In this document: positions 25,847 to 35,056 of the stretch, in pieces
How the letters are laid out: each line of letters starts with the position of its first letter
Position numbering within the stretch: position 1 is the first letter of the stretch
DNA from: Drouetiella sp036703255
Lineage (GTDB): Bacteria > Cyanobacteriota > Cyanobacteriia > Elainellales > Elainellaceae
DNA: 64,000 nt
Direction: 5' to 3'
Assembly: GCA_036703255.1 (NCBI GenBank)
Contig: DATNPL010000151.1
Span: forward strand, 1-64,000
The notes under the pieces: model-generated
Told to the model about the DNA's origin: nothing
Database searches by the model: none
What the model saw: the letters and a program-made list of their open reading frames with translations, nothing else
Made by a program: the position numbers and the translations under genes

Positions 25847-26296
25847 ATGACGTTTTTGGATCCGCTACTTTGCAAGCGGGCGATCGCCGTTTCAACCCTC
25901 GCCGCTCTTAGTTTTCTCGTCAGTTGTTCAGACAACAAAGTGTCTCAGTGCAACAAATTGATTAAAGTTGCCAATGAGGCTGTGTCTGCCGTTCAAAACG
26001 TTACCCAGACCGCAACCCCTGATAACGTAGCCGCTATGTCTCAGATTGCTACGGCGGCAGACAAAGCCAAGGCCGATATGCAAGGACTTCAGATCGGCGA
26101 TGAGCAGCTCAAGGGATTTCAGACTCGCTTTATTAGCATGTACACCGATACTGGCAAAGCTACCCGCGATCTGGTGACGGCAGCAGGAGCTAAGGATGCG
26201 GCGGCGGCGCAAACAGCCTTCGATGCTTTGAAGACAGCCACCGATCAAGAAGGGCCTTTGGTTAATCAGGTTAATACCTACTGCACGGCAAACTAA
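25847..26296 (+). CDS. Lipoprotein, conserved cyanobacterial (149 aa)
   Basis: I do not recognise the function. The start at 25847 follows a good ribosome-binding site (AGGAG at 25835-25839). A hydrophobic segment ends in the lipobox LSFLVSC, so the mature protein would be lipid-anchored outside the cytoplasmic membrane. The rest is helical and rich in Ala, with two distant cysteines (QCNKLIK near the start, NTYC near the end) that could form a disulfide. Confidence 0.8.
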   Translation: MTFLDPLLCKRAIAVSTLAALSFLVSCSDNKVSQCNKLIKVANEAVSAVQNVTQTATPDNVAAMSQIATAADKAKADMQGLQIGDEQLKGFQTRFISMYTDTGKATRDLVTAAGAKDAAAAQTAFDALKTATDQEGPLVNQVNTYCTAN

Positions 26297-26655
26297 AGAT
26301 TGTGGATTAAATAACCTGTGTAGGTTGGGTTGAGCTTTGCGAAAGCCCAGCGCCTGAGACGGTGCGGGTTTACACTGCGGGAAGCAAGCTACGTGCCTCA
26401 ACCCAACCTGCAACAGTCGATGCTATTTAATCTATGAATCCTGGCGAAGCTTTAAAGCAGGTTTGCCGTAGCTTTCGAGTTTAGATTATCTAGGCGCTAA
26501 CAACAGCTCCATAGCACTAGTTCTATAGCACTACCGGGCGAACTTTTCGAGCTGAAATTTACCCTGGGCACTGATGAAATTGAGAAGCAATAGCCTCTCT
26601 TCAAAAAAGTTTGGTACTCTGAAATTCAAAGGCTGTTTCAGAGCGCCGTTTCGCC
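26297..26655. other. 359-bp gap with a long inverted repeat, no gene
   Basis: The arms 26322-26334 and 26397-26409 (AGGTTGGGTTGAG) are perfect reverse complements around a 62-base loop that itself has a small stem. A related TAGGATGGGTTGG segment occurs between sufB and sufC (21473-21487). The element may terminate the lipoprotein transcript. Nothing coding is visible. Confidence 0.6.
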
Positions 26656-29600
26656 ATGAAAATTCTTCACGGTAGTTGGATTCCGCAATCAGAACCAGGG
26701 TTTGTCCAAAATGGGGCATTTTACCTTTGGGTCGAAACGACTGAACGCAAACAATTTCGCAAACCCACTCAGCAGCACCCTAGCCAGATCTTCTCGGCCA
26801 ATCTGGCAACATTACTGGCAAAAGAGCTAGGAATCCAGCCCCCTGGCTACCGTAAGCTAGAAGACTTTATTTCGCCGCAATACTTTTTGCTGCCCACTGT
26901 CGATCATCAGCCTTTGCCCTCTTTAGAACTCTCTCGCTACCTCGAAGAAGAGTTGCCTGAATCATTTGAGCTGGCGTACTGGCAAATCGACTGCTACAAA
27001 ACGATCGCCTCTGCCAAAACAGGGGGCACCGTTAACAATGTCATCAGCTTGCTCAACGACCTACATTTTTTGGCGTTGCATAATCTGACAGAGATTCAGC
27101 TTGGTGCCGATCTGCTGTTTTGGTTTCACTACACCCAGGCACTAAAGCGAATCATCCTCAAAGATCAGTACATTCCTGCTCTGAAATACCGAGAGATAGC
27201 GCCCTCCCAGACCGCTAAATCCGCTTCGCCAGCGGCTCAGGCAAAAGCTAAGACAGCCACCAAGACCCCTGCAAAAACCTCTGCTAAGACTTCCGCCAAG
27301 GCTAGCGCTAGATCTGCAACGAAAAGCAGGCGATCGCCCCGATCGGCAAACCTGGCAAAACCCCGTGCCGTCACCAAAACCATCGATGTCACGGCTCAAA
27401 ATGCCTCTGCCCAGAAATCTGTCAAATCCTCAACAAGTTCCTTTGAGATCTACCCCGGCTGGGAGCTGATTGGCGAAGAGTATGAATCGATCATTCAGCA
27501 ATACGTCGAATATATGCCCTTGGCTTGTGTGGCAGGTTTTGCCGCACCGCGAGAAACGCCGGAATTTTACGATCGCGCCACTCTGCTTCGCCATTTTTCC
27601 GACTGTCTGCTGACGGATATCGTTACCCATACGCCGACCACACAAGCCTATGAAAAGACGATCGCAGATTCGCTGCTCTATGACTGTTTGCACCGTAACG
27701 ATCAGCCCTGGACTCCGGGTACACACCTAGAGCTGTATCAACAGTGGCAAGTGTGGCGCGATCGCATCGTCCGTACTCAGTCGGATCTGCCGTTTTACCT
27801 CTGCTTCCATTTGCAAGATCCGCTGAAACCCAACGATCCTTGGGAGGTGCAATTTCAGGTCGCGCCCAAAAACGATCCTTCCCTGCGTGTCTCGCTGCAA
27901 GAATACTGGCGCATGCGTCCCCCGCAGCAGAAGCAGATTCAGAAGCAAATGGGGCAAGATTTTGAGCGGCAGTTGCTGATGAATTTGGGCTATGCGGCAC
28001 GAATTTATCCCGATCTCTGGCGCGGTCTGGAAACCGATCAGCCCGTTGGCATTACGCTCAACCTGGATACAGCCTTTGCCTTTCTAAAAGAGTCAGCCTG
28101 GGTGCTGGAAAATGCTGGATACAAAGTTATTGTTCCGGCCTGGTGGACACCCCAAGGACGGCAGCGGGCTAAGGTGCGGCTCAAGGCCAAAGGCAAATCG
28201 TTATCCGGGGGCGAAGACAAAGCCAAGTCTTACTTCTCGTTTGACAACTTGGTGGAGTATGAATATGAATTGGCGATCGGCGGAGAACCCGTCAATGAAC
28301 AGGAATGGAATCAGCTTGTCAGCGCCAAAACGCCCCTGGTGAAATTTCGCGGCCAGTGGATGGAGCTAGATCAAGACAAAATGCGGCAGATGCTGGAGTT
28401 CTGGAAGACCCAGCAGCAGGAAAACCCGGAGCTGAGTCTGCTCGATTTCCTCAAGCTTACGGCTGGAGAAGGAGATGACCTGGAGTTGCAGATCGATCGC
28501 CACAGCAGTCTTTCCGAGATGCTGGCAAAACTAGGAGATAAGAGCCAGCTCCAGCCCGTCGAAAATCCCAAACAGCTTCAGGGCAAGCTGCGAGAATACC
28601 AAAAGCGAGGCGTGTCCTGGGTGCAATACCTAGAAGATCTGGGGCTAAACGGCTGTTTGGCGGACGACATGGGCTTGGGTAAAACTATTCAAGTCATTGC
28701 CCGACTGCTGCAAGAACGAGAGATGGCGGGGAAAAAGCGGGGGAAAACTTTGCCACCGACCCTGCTAATTGCACCCACCTCAGTTGTGGGCAACTGGTAC
28801 CACGAGATTCAAAAATTTGCGCCGCAGCTACAGGCTGTGGTGCATTACGGCACGGATCGCGCCAAAGACAGCCAGGACTTTAAGCAAGCCTGCCGAGAAA
28901 ACGATCTGGTGATTACCTCTTTTGCCCTAGCGCGGAAAGACATCAAGCTATTGAGCGACATCAAGTGGCACCGCATCGTTTTAGACGAAGCGCAGAATAT
29001 CAAGAACCCCAAAGCCGACTTGACCAAAGCCGTTCTGAAGCTCTCTGCCCCGCATCGGCTGGCGCTCACCGGAACACCGATCGAAAACCGCCTGCTCGAT
29101 CTCTGGTCAATCTTTAACTTCCTCAATCCTGGCTATCTCGGCAACCAAGCCCAATTTCGCCGCAGTTTTGAGCTGCCCATTCAAAAAAATAATGATCCAC
29201 AGCAGTCTACCGTCCTCAAAAAGCTGGTAGAGCCTTTCATTTTGCGACGGCTGAAAACCGATCAGTCGATTATCAAAGATTTGCCAGACAAAGTAGAGCA
29301 AAAGCTATACTGCAACCTGACCAAAGAGCAAGCTTCGCTCTATGCGGCCGTGGTCAAAGATGTAGAAAATCAGCTCCAGGCTGTAGAAGGGATTCAGCGT
29401 AAAGGGCTGATTCTGGCAACCTTGACCAAGCTGAAGCAAATCTGCAACCACCCCATGCAGTTTTTGCAGGACGGCAGCGAGTTTACGCCAGAGCGATCGC
29501 ACAAGCTGACCCGCCTGAGCGAAATGGTAGAAGAGGCGATCGAAGAGGGAGAAAGCCTGCTGATCTTTACCCAATTTAACGAACTGGGTCAGGCTTTGGA

Positions 29601-30039
29601 AAAGTATTTGCGGCATGCCTACCACTACAACACCTACTATCTCTCTGGCAGTACCCCACGTAGCAAGCGTGAGCAAATGATTAAGCAATTTCAAGATGCC
29701 GAAACAGAACCTTCGGTCTTCATTTTGTCGCTCAAGGCAGGGGGTGTGGGGATTACCTTAACCAAGGCCAATCATGTGTTTCATTTCGATCGCTGGTGGA
29801 ATCCGGCTGTGGAAGATCAGGCCACCGATCGTGCCTTTCGCATCGGTCAGAAAAAGAATGTTTTCGTCCACAAGTTTGTCGCCATGGGCACCCTGGAGGA
29901 GCGCATCGACGAAATGATTGAAGACAAGAAGAAATTAGCCGGATCGATCGTCGGAGCCGATGAGTCTTGGCTGACAGAGCTTGATAACGATGCGTTTAGG
30001 AAGCTGATTGCTCTCAATAAGAGCGCCATTTTGGAATAG
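26656..30039 (+). CDS. SNF2-family helicase / ATPase (bacterial type)
   Basis: A large DNA-translocating ATPase of the SWI2/SNF2 superfamily. The C-terminal two-thirds hold the motor: DDMGLGKTIQ (motif I), VLDEAQNIKN (motif II), LTGTPIEN (III), LLIFTQFNEL (IV), SLKAGGVGITLT (V) and DQATDRAFRIGQ (VI). The N-terminal region is typical of the cyanobacterial/bacterial form with the SWIM partner, except for a Lys/Ala/Thr-rich insert at about 195-265 resembling histone-H1 tails. The SWIM protein follows within 40 bp, so the two probably work together. The role (repair, recombination or defence) is unknown. Confidence 0.92.
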   Translation: MKILHGSWIPQSEPGFVQNGAFYLWVETTERKQFRKPTQQHPSQIFSANLATLLAKELGIQPPGYRKLEDFISPQYFLLPTVDHQPLPSLELSRYLEEELPESFELAYWQIDCYKTIASAKTGGTVNNVISLLNDLHFLALHNLTEIQLGADLLFWFHYTQALKRIILKDQYIPALKYREIAPSQTAKSASPAAQAKAKTATKTPAKTSAKTSAKASARSATKSRRSPRSANLAKPRAVTKTIDVTAQNASAQKSVKSSTSSFEIYPGWELIGEEYESIIQQYVEYMPLACVAGFAAPRETPEFYDRATLLRHFSDCLLTDIVTHTPTTQAYEKTIADSLLYDCLHRNDQPWTPGTHLELYQQWQVWRDRIVRTQSDLPFYLCFHLQDPLKPNDPWEVQFQVAPKNDPSLRVSLQEYWRMRPPQQKQIQKQMGQDFERQLLMNLGYAARIYPDLWRGLETDQPVGITLNLDTAFAFLKESAWVLENAGYKVIVPAWWTPQGRQRAKVRLKAKGKSLSGGEDKAKSYFSFDNLVEYEYELAIGGEPVNEQEWNQLVSAKTPLVKFRGQWMELDQDKMRQMLEFWKTQQQENPELSLLDFLKLTAGEGDDLELQIDRHSSLSEMLAKLGDKSQLQPVENPKQLQGKLREYQKRGVSWVQYLEDLGLNGCLADDMGLGKTIQVIARLLQEREMAGKKRGKTLPPTLLIAPTSVVGNWYHEIQKFAPQLQAVVHYGTDRAKDSQDFKQACRENDLVITSFALARKDIKLLSDIKWHRIVLDEAQNIKNPKADLTKAVLKLSAPHRLALTGTPIENRLLDLWSIFNFLNPGYLGNQAQFRRSFELPIQKNNDPQQSTVLKKLVEPFILRRLKTDQSIIKDLPDKVEQKLYCNLTKEQASLYAAVVKDVENQLQAVEGIQRKGLILATLTKLKQICNHPMQFLQDGSEFTPERSHKLTRLSEMVEEAIEEGESLLIFTQFNELGQALEKYLRHAYHYNTYYLSGSTPRSKREQMIKQFQDAETEPSVFILSLKAGGVGITLTKANHVFHFDRWWNPAVEDQATDRAFRIGQKKNVFVHKFVAMGTLEERIDEMIEDKKKLAGSIVGADESWLTELDNDAFRKLIALNKSAILE

Positions 30040-30077
30040 CCGTTTTTTAGGGAATAGCCCGTTTGGGAGAAACAGCC

Positions 30078-30911
30078 ATGAGCCAATTTAGCCGCACCTG
30101 GTGGGGACAAAAATTCATTGAAGCCCTGGAAGAAATCTCTGATGACGGACGATTGAGCCGGGGGCGTTCTTATGCGAAAAACGGCAAAGTTACCCACTTT
30201 ACAATTGACAATGGCCTGATCACGGCCAAAGTCAGAGGCTCTGTTAATCCCTACTTTGGGGTATACAAAGAACCGCTCTACACCACTACGATCGAATTTC
30301 ATCCCATTAGTGCAGCAAAGTGGGCAGCCGCGATCGCCCTGATTGCCTCTCGGTCGAGCCTGATTTCACGGCTGCTGCTAAACGAAATCCCTGACAATAT
30401 CGAAGACTCCTTTGCTCAGCTCAGGCTGCATCTGCTGCCCCACAGTAACAAAGATTTTGAGGCCGATTGCTCTTGCCCCGACTGGGGCAACCCCTGCAAA
30501 CACATTGCCGGAGTCTACTATCTCATCGCAGCCGAACTCGATCGCGATCCTTTCTTGCTGTTTGAGCTGCGCGGGCTGTCGCGGCAAGATCTGCTCAAAG
30601 AGTTAGCCAAATCGCCTTTAGGTCAAGCCCTTTCTGACGAACTGCAACTGGCACAGCGATCGCCCCAGCCTGTCTCTTCCTACTACACGCAACCCCAAAC
30701 TACCGCTGCCGTTGCCCCTGCCGAGCTGCGTGATTTTTGGCAGGGTGCCAAGCGGCTTCCCCAGGCGATCGAACCCTTGCCTCAAACGCTTGTTGCAGGA
30801 ATCCCAGTGAAAAAGCAGGGAGACTTTCCTGCCTTCTGGCACCGCGATAACTCCTTCCTAGCAGCCGCAGAAGCGCTCTATGAGCAGGTGAGAAATAAAG
30901 GGCCGCTATAA
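30078..30911 (+). CDS. SWIM zinc-finger protein, SNF2 partner
   Basis: A SWIM-type zinc finger, CSCPDWGNPCKHIAG (CxC..CxH), sits at about residues 135-150. The N-terminal SQFSRTWWGQKFIEALEEI and ...GRLSRGRSYAKNGKV segment is the usual start of this family, so the ATG at 30078 is chosen over 30063. The protein is probably translated with the helicase 38 bp upstream, and SWIM domains are thought to bind DNA or the helicase. It has no enzyme motif of its own. Confidence 0.9.
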   Translation: MSQFSRTWWGQKFIEALEEISDDGRLSRGRSYAKNGKVTHFTIDNGLITAKVRGSVNPYFGVYKEPLYTTTIEFHPISAAKWAAAIALIASRSSLISRLLLNEIPDNIEDSFAQLRLHLLPHSNKDFEADCSCPDWGNPCKHIAGVYYLIAAELDRDPFLLFELRGLSRQDLLKELAKSPLGQALSDELQLAQRSPQPVSSYYTQPQTTAAVAPAELRDFWQGAKRLPQAIEPLPQTLVAGIPVKKQGDFPAFWHRDNSFLAAAEALYEQVRNKGPL

Positions 30912-31191
30912 ATACGCTTGGCATGGGTGGATACTCGGCCTCAGTTTATCCACGTCCCCTCTATGGCTTACCCTATCAGGCCGTCCATTGGGAACTGCTC
31001 TCTGGGTTATTTTCAGAGTCATTCTCAGAAATTTGCCTGGGCTTCCGATTGCAAATTTAATGATCCATGATCCTTAGAGAGTGTTGTAGGGTTAAGAATT
31101 CGATTAAAATTGCCCCAGTCTGACTAACAAATCCTGTTTCAAGTCATGTAACCGCTCTGCCAAACCTCGCCCCATTCTCTATCGTGAAACT

Positions 31192-31788
31192 ATGCCCTCT
31201 GTTAAGCCGTCTACGCCAAAACCCGTTGGGGACGAGTTGATCCTAACCCGTCAGCCAAACCCTGCCCAACTCGACAACATCAAGGCACAGCTTGACCTGG
31301 TGCTGTTGGCATTGGAAGCATTAGCGGGCATTGGTTCTGAAGCCATGCTTCAGGCGGCAGCAGACTTGAACCTGACGGAAGTCGTGGCCGATCGCGTCTC
31401 TCTCTGGCGATTGCGGCAGTCTAGTCCGCTGCGGCGGGGGCAAGGTCGCAAGCGGTTAGATGTCGAAGAAGCGCGATCGCTGGTCTTAATCACCTGTCAC
31501 TTGGCCAAACAGCATCAGGAGTTGATTCGTCGTGCCGTGGCTCTCCTGGAACAGGTCACAGAACAAAACCGCCAACCCCACCAAGCTGCCCTATTAGGGG
31601 ACTATCTAGATAACTTTAGCAATACCTATCAGGAGCGTATGGAAGATGGCGAAACCGTTGCTTCAGGAGAACTCACCCACCTCGCCCTGAAGCTGCTGAT
31701 TGATCTCCTGTTTTATAGTGCTGCCAGCGGTGCGCGGCGGCTGTGGATGGCGCTACTCGATCGCTCTACTAGCGAATTAGGGGCATAA
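31192..31788 (+). CDS. DUF3038-family protein
   Basis: This protein belongs to DUF3038, a cyanobacterial family of unknown function that is usually found just before a DUF4335 gene, as here. Predicted to be helical and soluble with SLWRLRQSSPLRRGQGRKRL as a basic, possibly RNA- or DNA-binding stretch, and several leucine-rich helices (DLVLLALEALAG). No catalytic residues are evident. The DUF4335 gene starts 50 bp later; the pair is probably one transcript. The ATG at 31192 is the first good start after the long gap from 30912. Confidence 0.82.
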   Translation: MPSVKPSTPKPVGDELILTRQPNPAQLDNIKAQLDLVLLALEALAGIGSEAMLQAAADLNLTEVVADRVSLWRLRQSSPLRRGQGRKRLDVEEARSLVLITCHLAKQHQELIRRAVALLEQVTEQNRQPHQAALLGDYLDNFSNTYQERMEDGETVASGELTHLALKLLIDLLFYSAASGARRLWMALLDRSTSELGA

Positions 31789-31838
31789 GTGCCCAAACGA
31801 CTATCTCCCTCTTCGTTCTTCATCCCACTTTGCTTACC

Positions 31839-33302
31839 ATGACCTCTGTTCTACGGCGATACACTCCTCCTACCTGCACGCTAGAAATCGCGGCAAAGGG
31901 TTCTGCCTTGTCGAAATGGACGGATCGGGCAGTGCTAAAAAATCTGCGGTTTCAGCTCAGTTTTGACGATCCGACGGTGCCCGAAGATAAGCAGGTCGAA
32001 ATTCGGGGCGATCGCACTCAGCTAGAGGCGCTCTGGGAAGCCGTTAGCGCCTATGTGCAAAAGATATTGAGCCAGTCGGACGATTTGGCGCTTCCTCTGA
32101 CCCAAACGCCAGATCAGCCGGGTGATCACGTTAGCCCGATGGTGAATGGCAATAGTGAACCTGCTTTAATAGATGCCGCTTCAGTTGAGCCTGCCCCTCC
32201 GCTAACGCTGGTGCCACATCTGGAGTCCTCCAACCCTACCATAGGTAACCGTGCCACAGGCAACCCTGCCACAGGCATTCACCTTCAGCCTAAGGGATGG
32301 CTGCGCCACGAATTGCACTTGGGCACCATAGCCACCGATCGATCGGCTGAGGTTGTCTCTCTCAGCGCTCTTCAGCTGTTTGATTTGGCAAACGCGCTCG
32401 ACGAATACCATGCCGAATCTTTGACGCTACCCACTCTAAACCGTCCTGCTTGGGCAAAATCTCCGGGGGGGTGGGCCAGTATAGCGGCAGTCTTGCTGTT
32501 GGCGATCGGCAGTACGGCTGCCCTGACTAAATTTGTCTCCGATGTTTCCAGCCCCAGCCCCCAGCTAGCTACGGCTGCTTCTCCTGAGGCTGGAGGTGCC
32601 ACGACTGGCGCACAGTCAAAATCTGCTGAACGGTTGCCCGTCCCGCCTGGGATAGAGCCGCTGCCCTCATCGTTGGCATTGCAACCTTTGCCTCCCATTC
32701 CGCCTACAGGTGCGACCAAGAGTACTGCTCCGCCAGAGAGAACGATCGTTCCTCAAACGCCGATTCCTGCTCCGATCGCTCCGGGAGATTTTTCCAGCGG
32801 GCAGGTGGCGGTCATTCCTCAAGAAGCGCTGCCCGCCCCTAACCTTTCCTTTGAGAGTCCGGATAGTGCTGCCATTGCCTCAGCTGAATCAGCGCGATCG
32901 GCTCCAAATGCCGCTTTGCCTGAGAGTGCCGCCCTGCGACCCGAAACCCTGCAATCTGATGCACTCCCCTCCGACAGCGGGCAGCCGGGGGCTGAAGCTG
33001 CCAATGGCACTGCCTTCGACGCTATTCCTCAAGTTGCGGAGGTGCGAAATTACTTTCAGGGTAGCTGGCAGGCTCCTGAAGGACTGACCCAAACGTTGGA
33101 ATACCGCCTGGTGCTGAATTCTGATGGCTCTCTGCAACGGATCATTCCCCTGGGTCAAGCGGCCGCTACTTTTCTCGATCGCACCAATATGCCCCTGCTC
33201 AACGAACCTTTTGTGTCTCCGGTTGAGAACGGCACCCCTCAAATTCGTCTAGTTTTGGGGCAAGACGGTAAGGTACAGACGTTTTTAGAGGGTGTCAGGT
33301 AG
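31839..33302 (+). CDS. DUF4335-family membrane protein
   Basis: DUF4335 proteins are unique to cyanobacteria and of unknown function. The N-terminal domain (about 1-85) starts TSVLRRYTPPTCTLEI; a second conserved block is LRHELHLG...LSALQLFDLANALDEYH (about 155-190). One membrane helix (about 213-229, AAVLLLAIGSTAALTKF) separates it from a Pro/Ala/Ser-rich linker, and the C-terminus is a compact domain (VRNYFQGSW...). The ATG at 31839 is preferred over the TTG at 31830. It ends 20 bp from the convergent tilS stop. Confidence 0.82.
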   Translation: MTSVLRRYTPPTCTLEIAAKGSALSKWTDRAVLKNLRFQLSFDDPTVPEDKQVEIRGDRTQLEALWEAVSAYVQKILSQSDDLALPLTQTPDQPGDHVSPMVNGNSEPALIDAASVEPAPPLTLVPHLESSNPTIGNRATGNPATGIHLQPKGWLRHELHLGTIATDRSAEVVSLSALQLFDLANALDEYHAESLTLPTLNRPAWAKSPGGWASIAAVLLLAIGSTAALTKFVSDVSSPSPQLATAASPEAGGATTGAQSKSAERLPVPPGIEPLPSSLALQPLPPIPPTGATKSTAPPERTIVPQTPIPAPIAPGDFSSGQVAVIPQEALPAPNLSFESPDSAAIASAESARSAPNAALPESAALRPETLQSDALPSDSGQPGAEAANGTAFDAIPQVAEVRNYFQGSWQAPEGLTQTLEYRLVLNSDGSLQRIIPLGQAAATFLDRTNMPLLNEPFVSPVENGTPQIRLVLGQDGKVQTFLEGVR

Positions 33303-33321
33303 GAGTGACAGGCTCAGCTTG

Positions 33322-34323
33322 TTACTCCCCTTTCAACCGAATCCACTCATGCTCGACCTGGGCGATCGACCCTCCCGGGAACGGATCAGTTTGGCTGCGA
33401 TGGGGAGCATGAATGAGGGCAACCAGTTTCTCAATCTGATCAAAACTGGGGGCGGTAGGCAAATGTTGCAGCAAAAATCGCCGCATGACCCGTCGCTGGA
33501 GAGCCAGTGGCGCAGAGCGGAGAACCTGGCGGTTAAGAGTAGCGATCGGGCTAGGCGAAGGGAGAACCACGGCTTTTTGCCACCAGTCTTCAGTGGCAGT
33601 TTCGAGATAATCGACTTCGGCTCGCAACAGTTCGGCGGTTTGGTTCAGTGCCAGCTCGACTTGCGGATTAAAGTGGGTTTGCAGGTAGGGCAGCAGGTCT
33701 TGGCGGATGCGGTTTCGGGCATAGCGCCAATCTTGATTGGTTGCATCTTGCCACACTTGAAGTTGGGCGTTCTGACAAAACTGCCCGGTTTCGGCGCGAG
33801 TTATTTCTAGCAAGGGACGAACTAGCGTGAGGGCTGCACCTTGATCGGGGTTGAGATCTCGCTGCCAGGTGAGCGCCTGCAAGCCATCGGCACCACTACC
33901 GCGCACCAGGTTATATAGGAGCGTTTCGGCGCGATCGCTGGCCGTATGCCCGGTCACAATATGAGAACAGCCTTGAGTGCAGGCTATTTCTGTCAAGACC
34001 TGATAGCGCCAGGTGCGGGCAGCGGCTTCGCTGGTCAGGACTTGCTCGGCCGTTGCCCCCCAGTAAGGAATTTGCCAGTTTTGGGCGAGTTGCTGCACGT
34101 AAGCAGCGTTGGCATCGGCATCGACTCGCCAGCGATGGTTACAGTGGGCGATCGCAATTTTCCAGCCCCACTTGGGCTGTAGATCAAGCAGAAGGCGAAT
34201 AAGGCAAAGAGAGTCTTGCCCCCCCGAGACAGCAACTAGGAGCGATCGCTCTTGAGGCAGCAGGCAGCGCTCTCGCAACGTGCGATGCAGCCCAGCGTGA
34301 AGCGGTGTCCACTCATTGCCCAC
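33322..34323 (-). CDS. tilS: TilS, tRNA(Ile)-lysidine synthase
   Basis: TilS makes lysidine at the wobble position of the AUA-reading tRNA-Ile and is essential in most bacteria. The ATP pyrophosphatase loop SGGQDS is near residue 35, and the second motif GHTASDRAETLLYNLVRG is at about 130. Length (333 aa) corresponds to the short form without the large C-terminal tRNA-binding domain. It is convergent with DUF4335 with a 19-bp gap. Confidence 0.93.
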   Translation of the reverse strand: MGNEWTPLHAGLHRTLRERCLLPQERSLLVAVSGGQDSLCLIRLLLDLQPKWGWKIAIAHCNHRWRVDADANAAYVQQLAQNWQIPYWGATAEQVLTSEAAARTWRYQVLTEIACTQGCSHIVTGHTASDRAETLLYNLVRGSGADGLQALTWQRDLNPDQGAALTLVRPLLEITRAETGQFCQNAQLQVWQDATNQDWRYARNRIRQDLLPYLQTHFNPQVELALNQTAELLRAEVDYLETATEDWWQKAVVLPSPSPIATLNRQVLRSAPLALQRRVMRRFLLQHLPTAPSFDQIEKLVALIHAPHRSQTDPFPGGSIAQVEHEWIRLKGE

Positions 34324-34383
34324 GGGTCAGTCTCTCAAAACTGTATCTTAAACCTTATTTTTTAAAGGTCTGTACAAAACAAA

Positions 34384-34439
34384 TATCTCCATTTGGGGAG
34401 GATATCCTTCTGCGCGGCACATCCTCCCAAATAGAGATA
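34384..34439. repeat. Imperfect inverted repeat between tilS and the KGK gene
   Basis: Arms 34384-34403 and 34421-34439 (TATCTC..TTTGGGGAGGAT type) pair with one mismatch and one bulge. It lies just upstream of tilS and downstream of the KGK gene, and may terminate the KGK transcript. Confidence 0.6.
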
Positions 34440-34522
34440 GGTAAATTATTTCTATCCATTCACTCAACAGGTCGGCGCAGTCCCCACCCGCCAAGAAATC
34501 AAATCTATGTTTGGCACATAGA

Positions 34523-34978
34523 TTAATAATCATCCGGCAAGATTTCTGGATAAATTTCCTCACGGCTACGGCGCGGATCATACGGATCACGCGGGGCATT
34601 AGAGTACCCTTCGCGACGGTAGACATCTTCGCGGGTCTGCCGCCGATACTGATCTTCCCGCTGCCCTGCGTTTTCCCGACGGGGTAGGCTCTCTTGCAGC
34701 AGCTTGGGTCGCTCTTCAAGGGGGCAAAACTCCAGACGTAGCCTTACTCTGCCGCGTTGCCAACCCTGCGTACTAAACCGCAGCACTTCACAGCGCTGGC
34801 CGCGATCGTTAAACCAGCCTTCCTGCTCCTCCGACCATTCTTCTTCTTGCTCCAGCACCACCTGCGCTAGGGCATCCAAAAACTCGCTGACCTTGAAGGT
34901 AGCGTTTGGCATGAGCACCCGACCCGATCGCACAAAGAGTACTTCGTCGTCGTTGAGCAAATCAAAATCTTTTGGCAT
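34523..34978 (-). CDS. KGK-domain-like protein (151 aa)
   Basis: The N-terminal half (MPKDFDLLNDDEVLFVRSGRVLMPNATFKVSEFLD) looks like the KGK domain found in cyanobacteria, whose function is unknown. A conserved block follows (RVRLRLEFCPLE, about 85-95), and then a highly charged Arg/Glu/Tyr-rich tail (about 100-151) with no predicted fold. It is soluble. The ATG at 34978 is the only reasonable start. The family name comes from memory of the start sequence and should be checked. Confidence 0.6.
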   Translation of the reverse strand: MPKDFDLLNDDEVLFVRSGRVLMPNATFKVSEFLDALAQVVLEQEEEWSEEQEGWFNDRGQRCEVLRFSTQGWQRGRVRLRLEFCPLEERPKLLQESLPRRENAGQREDQYRRQTREDVYRREGYSNAPRDPYDPRRSREEIYPEILPDDY

Positions 34979-35056
34979 GAGTTTTTACTCTGAGACTCTC
35001 ATCTGGGTTTTTTAAATTCTAGCCTTCTCCCGCCTGACTCCTGCGCGAAGAGCGCC

